A stretch of 61,818 nucleotides of DNA from Nocardioides luteus. Its GTDB lineage: Bacteria > Actinomycetota > Actinomycetes > Propionibacteriales > Nocardioidaceae. The translations under genes and the position numbers were made by a program. Shown here piece after piece: positions 58,171 to 61,818 of this stretch (position 1 is the first letter of the stretch; each line of letters begins with the position of its first letter). The stretch lies in NCBI RefSeq assembly GCF_000960475.2, contig NZ_JZDQ02000036.1:1-61818 (forward strand), read 5' to 3'. Under the pieces are notes generated by a model. It made no database searches, was not told where the DNA came from, and was given only the letters and a program-made list of their open reading frames with translations.

Positions 58171-58407
58171 ATGTCCGACGAATCCGGCATCAAGAACATC
58201 GCCCGCGGTGCCCGCGACGCGGCCCGTACGCGTGCTTCGCTGGTCCGCCGCATCGAGGCGCTCGAGGCCGAGGTGCAGGAGCAGCGTCAGCTCAACCGGC
58301 GCGTCGCCGAGCTCACCGACGTGATCGCCGAGCTGCTCATCCCGCTGCAGGACGCCGACAAGGAGAAGGCGGAGAAGGTCCTCGCCGAATACCGGTCGAA
58401 GATCTGA
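58171..58407 (+). CDS. Small coiled-coil protein (78 aa)
   Basis: A 78-residue protein with a Leu/Ile heptad region (about residues 22-60, LVRRIEALEAEVQEQRQLNR) and basic N terminus. It begins 1 bp after the LicD-methyltransferase stop, with GAAGGAA upstream, so it is cotranscribed. I do not know its family; it may be a DUF6752-like protein seen near such glycopolymer genes in Nocardioides. It is perhaps a scaffold or length-control partner, which is inference. Confidence 0.75.
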   Translation: MSDESGIKNIARGARDAARTRASLVRRIEALEAEVQEQRQLNRRVAELTDVIAELLIPLQDADKEKAEKVLAEYRSKI

Positions 58408-58417
58408 CCCGGGCTGA

Positions 58418-59077
58418 TCACCCCAACGCCTCGAGGGCCTGCCTGAGGTCGTCGAGGCGCTGACCCAGCCGCCGGCGGGCATCGCCCCCGGGGCCCATGT
58501 CGGCAGCGACGTCCAGGTCGGCGACCGCCTCCTCCACGCCCGCGAGGCGGGAACGGAGATCGGCGACGACATCGACGTCGACGCGGCCGGGCACCGAGGA
58601 CCGGCGCTCGTCCAGTGACCGCCGCAGCAGGTCGGCCTGGGTGCTGAGCTTGCGGCTGGCGTGCCACAGGTCGACGAAGACCTGCACCTTCGCACGAAGC
58701 AGCCACGGGTCGAAGGGCTTGGCGAGGAAGTCGGCGGCGCCGGTCGCGTAGCCGCGATAGGCGAGATGGGTGTCGAAGTCGTTGGCGGTCAGGAAGATGA
58801 TCGGGACGTCCTTGGTGCGCTCCCGGGCCTTGATGCGGGTGGCGGTCTCGAAGCCGTCCATGCCCGGCATCTGCGCGTCGAGCAAGATCAGCGCGAAGTC
58901 GTCGTGGAGCAGGGCGCGGAGGGCGTCCTCGCCGGAGCCGGCGCGCACCAGGGTCTGGTCGAGCGAGCCGAGGATGGCCTCGAGCGCGACCAGGTTGGCC
59001 GCCCGGTCGTCGACCAGCAGGATCTTGGCCCGCGAGCCCGTGGCGACCCCCAACGGGGCGACGGAGGTCTCCTTCAT
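58418..59077 (-). CDS. Response regulator with C-terminal helical extension
   Basis: A 219-residue protein. The receiver domain (about 15-135) has the acidic pair LLVDD, the phospho-acceptor Asp67 in LILLDAQMPGMDG and the Lys in DFLAKPFD. The remaining ~80 residues form helices with heptads (DVVADLRSRLAGVEEAVADL) and no DNA-binding domain, so it acts by protein contact. It lies 76 bp downstream of the hybrid histidine kinase on the same strand and is its likely partner. Start is MKETSVAPLG. Confidence 0.92.
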   Translation of the reverse strand: MKETSVAPLGVATGSRAKILLVDDRAANLVALEAILGSLDQTLVRAGSGEDALRALLHDDFALILLDAQMPGMDGFETATRIKARERTKDVPIIFLTANDFDTHLAYRGYATGAADFLAKPFDPWLLRAKVQVFVDLWHASRKLSTQADLLRRSLDERRSSVPGRVDVDVVADLRSRLAGVEEAVADLDVAADMGPGGDARRRLGQRLDDLRQALEALG

Positions 59078-59153
59078 GCCGCCGCCTCCGTAGCGAGATG
59101 CGGAGAATACGGAACCGGCGGCCTGAAGCCTATTGTCGCTCGCTGGCGCTCGC

Positions 59154-61818
59154 TCATGACAGCCACACCCGGAACAGCGAGAGCAGGTCGGCGACGTCGA
59201 CCGGCTTGGTGATGTACTCCGAGGCGCCGGCGGCGATGCTGTCCTCCCGGTCACCGGTCATCGCCTTCGCCGTCAGCGCGATCATCGGCAGGCTCTTGAA
59301 CTGCGGGATGTCGCGGATCAGGCGCATCGCGGTCAGACCGTCCATGCCCGGCATCATGATGTCCATCAGCACGAGATCGACACCCGGCTCCCGCTGCAGC
59401 GCCTCGATCCCGGCCTCACCGGACTCGGCGTAGAGGACGTCGATGCCGTGCTGCTCCAGCGCGCTGGTGAGCGCGAAGACGTTGCGTACGTCGTCGTCGA
59501 CGATCAGGATCCGCCGGCCGACGAACTGGCCGGTGGTGTCCGTCGGCTCCGTGACGTACGTCCTGGGGAGCTGCACCCCGGTGCGGCCCAGCAACACGCT
59601 CACGTCGTCGATCGCCTCCTCGGTGGTGGTCGGCATCTTGAGGGTCATCGCGTCGGCGTACCTGTTCAGCCGGCTCTGCTGGGCCCTGGTCACCTCGCCG
59701 ACCCTACTCAGCACGACGGGGACGTCCTTGGTGCGCTTGTGGGTGCGCATCCAGCGGAGCACGTCGAAGCCGCCGTCCGCGAGAGGCAGGTCCAGCACGA
59801 CACAGTCGACGTCTCGGTCGGCGAGGACGGCCTGGGCCTCCTCGGGGGAGGAGCCGAAGACGGTCTCGACCTCGTCGACCGACCCGAACAGGGCCTCCAC
59901 GACGGCGCTGGTGCCGGGACCGGACTCGTCGCTGCCCCCGCTGATGACCAGCAGGAGCAGGTCGGCTCGGCGCCCTGCCGACTCCGGCTCGCCGACCGCG
60001 GGCGCGGCAGGCTGGGTGTCGAGGCTCTCGGAGCTGATCCTGGGGACGTACAGGGTGAAGGCGCTGCCGTGCCCGGGCTCGCTCCTGACCTGGATCTCGC
60101 CGCCGATGAGGTGGGCCACCTCGCGGCTGATCGACAGACCCAGACCGGTGCCGCCGAACTTGCGGCTGATGGTGCCGTCGGCCTGCTGGAACGCCTCGAA
60201 GATGACCTTCAGCTTCTCGGGCGGGATGCCGATGCCGGTGTCGACCACCGAGAACGCCAGCACGGCGTCGGCCTCCTGCAGGCTGCGCGTGGAGAAGCGC
60301 TCGCCGGAGGCGTTGCGGATCAGCAGCCGGACGCCGCCGCTGTCGGTGAACTTCACCGCGTTGGAGAGCAGGTTGCGTAGCACCTGCTGCAGACGGTGCT
60401 GGTCGGAGCGGAGCAGGCGGGGAACGTCGGGGTCGACGGCGACGATGAAGTCCAAGTCCTTCTCCGCGGTCAGCGGCCGGAAGGTCGCCTCGACGTACTC
60501 GACCACCGAGGTCACGTCCACGTCGGTGACGTGGACGTCCATCTTCCCGGCCTCGACCTTGGACAGGTCGAGGATGTCGTTGATCAGCTGGAGCAGGTCG
60601 GTGCCGGCGCCGTGGATCGTGCGGGAGTACTCCACCTGGCGGGCGTTGAGGTTGCCGTCGACGTTGTCGGAGAGCAGCCGGGCCAGGATGAGCAGCGAGT
60701 TGAGCGGCGTACGCAGCTCGTGCGACATGTTGGCCAGGAACTCCGACTTGTAGCGCGAGGAGAGCGCGAGCTGCTCGGCGCGCTCCTCCAGGCCGCGCCG
60801 GGCCTCCTCGATCTCGAGGTTCTTGATCTCGATCGCCTGGTTCTGGTCGGCGAGCTGGCGGGCCTTCTCCTCGAGCGCTGCGTTGGTCTGCTGCAGCTCC
60901 ACCTGCTGGCGCTCGCCCTCGTCCTGCTTGTCCTGCAGCTCGGCGGCGAGGCGCTGCGACTCGACCAGCAGCTCCTCGGTGCGGGAGCTGGCCATGATCG
61001 CGTTGAGCGAGACCCCGATCGACTCGGCGAGCTGCTCGAGGAACTGCATGTGGACGGCGCTGAACGGCCGGAAGGAGGCGAGCTCGACGACGCCGATCAC
61101 CTTCTCCTCGAAGACCACCGGGAGCACCACGATCGAGGTCGGCGCGGCCGAGCCGTGGCCGGAGGAGATCCGCAGGAAGCCGGCGGGGACGTCGCGCACG
61201 ATGATCGGCTGGCGGTCGTACGCCGCCTGCCCGACGAGACCCTCGCCGACCGCGAAGACGTCGGGGACGTCGGGGCTCGGCTGGTAGCCGTAGGAGGCGA
61301 TCCGGCGCAGGACCTTGGGGCCACCGTGCTCGGAGGTCTGGTCGGTGAGGAAGATCGAGCCCTGCTGGGCACCCACCAGCGGGGTCAGCTCGGAGACGAT
61401 CAGCCGGGCGACCTCGAGCAGGTCGCGCCCGCCCTGCATGTGGCCGGTGAACCGGGCCAGGTTGGTCTTGAGCCAGTCCTGGTCCTCGTTGGCCTTGGTG
61501 GTCTCCCGCAGCGAGTCGATCATCTCGTTGAGGTTGTCCTTCAGCTCGGCGACCTCGCCCTCGGCGCCGACGGTGATCTGCCGGCTCAGGTCGCCCTGGG
61601 TGACCGCGGCGGAGACCTCGGCGATCGCGCGGAGCTGGGTGGTCAGCGTGGAGGCGAGCTGGTTGACGTTCTCCGTCAGGCCGCGCCAGGTGCCGGAGAC
61701 GTCGGCGACCTCGGCCTGGCCACCCAGCTTGCCCTCGGTGCCGACCTCACGGGCGACGCGGGTGACCTCGTCGGCGAAGGAGGAGAGCTGGTCGACCATG
61801 GTGTTGACCGTGGACTTC
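59154..61818 (-). CDS. Multi-HAMP hybrid histidine kinase, 5' end beyond the window
   Basis: A large sensor kinase open to the right edge; about 887 residues are visible. HAMP repeats (VNTMVDQLSSFADEVTRVAR and later) come first, then a GAF domain (about 125-270 of the visible part). A coiled coil leads to HisKA with phospho-His in NMSHELRTPLNS, then HATPase with DTGIGIPPEK, RKFGGTGLGLSI. Two receiver domains follow. The first lacks the acidic pair (LVISGGSDE) and seems degenerate. The second has ILIVDDD, VLMDIMMPG and ITKPVD and is intact. The multi-HAMP layout is typical of actinobacterial osmo- or redox-sensing kinases. The stop is at 59154. Confidence 0.93.
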   Translation of the reverse strand, partial: KSTVNTMVDQLSSFADEVTRVAREVGTEGKLGGQAEVADVSGTWRGLTENVNQLASTLTTQLRAIAEVSAAVTQGDLSRQITVGAEGEVAELKDNLNEMIDSLRETTKANEDQDWLKTNLARFTGHMQGGRDLLEVARLIVSELTPLVGAQQGSIFLTDQTSEHGGPKVLRRIASYGYQPSPDVPDVFAVGEGLVGQAAYDRQPIIVRDVPAGFLRISSGHGSAAPTSIVVLPVVFEEKVIGVVELASFRPFSAVHMQFLEQLAESIGVSLNAIMASSRTEELLVESQRLAAELQDKQDEGERQQVELQQTNAALEEKARQLADQNQAIEIKNLEIEEARRGLEERAEQLALSSRYKSEFLANMSHELRTPLNSLLILARLLSDNVDGNLNARQVEYSRTIHGAGTDLLQLINDILDLSKVEAGKMDVHVTDVDVTSVVEYVEATFRPLTAEKDLDFIVAVDPDVPRLLRSDQHRLQQVLRNLLSNAVKFTDSGGVRLLIRNASGERFSTRSLQEADAVLAFSVVDTGIGIPPEKLKVIFEAFQQADGTISRKFGGTGLGLSISREVAHLIGGEIQVRSEPGHGSAFTLYVPRISSESLDTQPAAPAVGEPESAGRRADLLLLVISGGSDESGPGTSAVVEALFGSVDEVETVFGSSPEEAQAVLADRDVDCVVLDLPLADGGFDVLRWMRTHKRTKDVPVVLSRVGEVTRAQQSRLNRYADAMTLKMPTTTEEAIDDVSVLLGRTGVQLPRTYVTEPTDTTGQFVGRRILIVDDDVRNVFALTSALEQHGIDVLYAESGEAGIEALQREPGVDLVLMDIMMPGMDGLTAMRLIRDIPQFKSLPMIALTAKAMTGDREDSIAAGASEYITKPVDVADLLSLFRVWLS

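Overview
The window is very GC-rich DNA with densely packed genes, frequent GTG/TTG starts, ATGA/GTGA overlaps, F420/flavin-type LLM oxidoreductases, a HemQ-type (coproporphyrin-dependent) haem pathway and a 6C-type small RNA. This points to a high-GC actinobacterium, most likely Nocardioidaceae (Nocardioides/Aeromicrobium-like). The genus is an inference from gene content and style, not from a marker gene.

Layout. 1-13 kb: cytochrome P450, HSL-type esterase, ABC-F ATPase with a tandem GNAT protein, membrane-anchored HtrA protease, LLM oxidoreductase, divergent MarR/MFS pair, HAD hydrolase, citrate synthase and a PucR-type regulator. 13-21 kb: a second HSL esterase, the DEAH helicase HrpA, a PemK/MazF-like protein preceded by a striking multibranched RNA candidate, and a lipoprotein solute-binding protein followed by a 21-bp tandem array. 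21-37 kb: RNase D and DUF3000, then haem genes (hemE, hemY, hemQ) split by a nine-gene sulfur-scavenging island. The island holds a LysR regulator, three DszC/SfnB-type flavin monooxygenases, SfnG, SsuD, an MHS-type transporter and a flavin reductase, and looks like a pathway that frees sulfite from sulfones and sulfonates. 36.6-41.7 kb: a polymorphic toxin locus with a WXG-like helper, a 1242-residue Rhs protein ending in an AHH-type nuclease, and a putative immunity gene, closed by a perfect 15-bp terminator stem. 41.7-48 kb: uracil permease, LLM oxidoreductase, class IV aminotransferase with sulfotransferase, MsrB divergent from a cysteine-dioxygenase-like cupin, and an Eis-like acetyltransferase. 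47.8-54 kb: DUF4349 lipoprotein, a secreted pyroglutamyl-peptidase-like protein with Ser at the Cys position, and a split NHEJ set (LigD-type polymerase, ATP-dependent ligase) flanking a 6C-like RNA, then a GNAT protein and an unusual tRNA-Gln(TTG) next to a decayed SnoaL-like gene. 54-61.8 kb: an unrecognised protein, an alpha/beta hydrolase, a three-gene operon (TagD-like cytidylyltransferase, LicD-methyltransferase fusion, small coiled coil), and a response regulator with a multi-HAMP hybrid histidine kinase that runs off the right edge.

The signals that ordinary gene annotation would miss are: the three-hairpin RNA closed by an 11-bp stem upstream of the PemK-like gene; two dispersed repeat families (an ~82-bp element with three copies, one inside the marR coding region and one supplying the rnd stop codon; and a 21-bp array plus covarying hairpin found after two unrelated genes); the rebuilt sulfone/sulfonate island inside the haem locus; and the TagD/LicD-methyltransferase operon.
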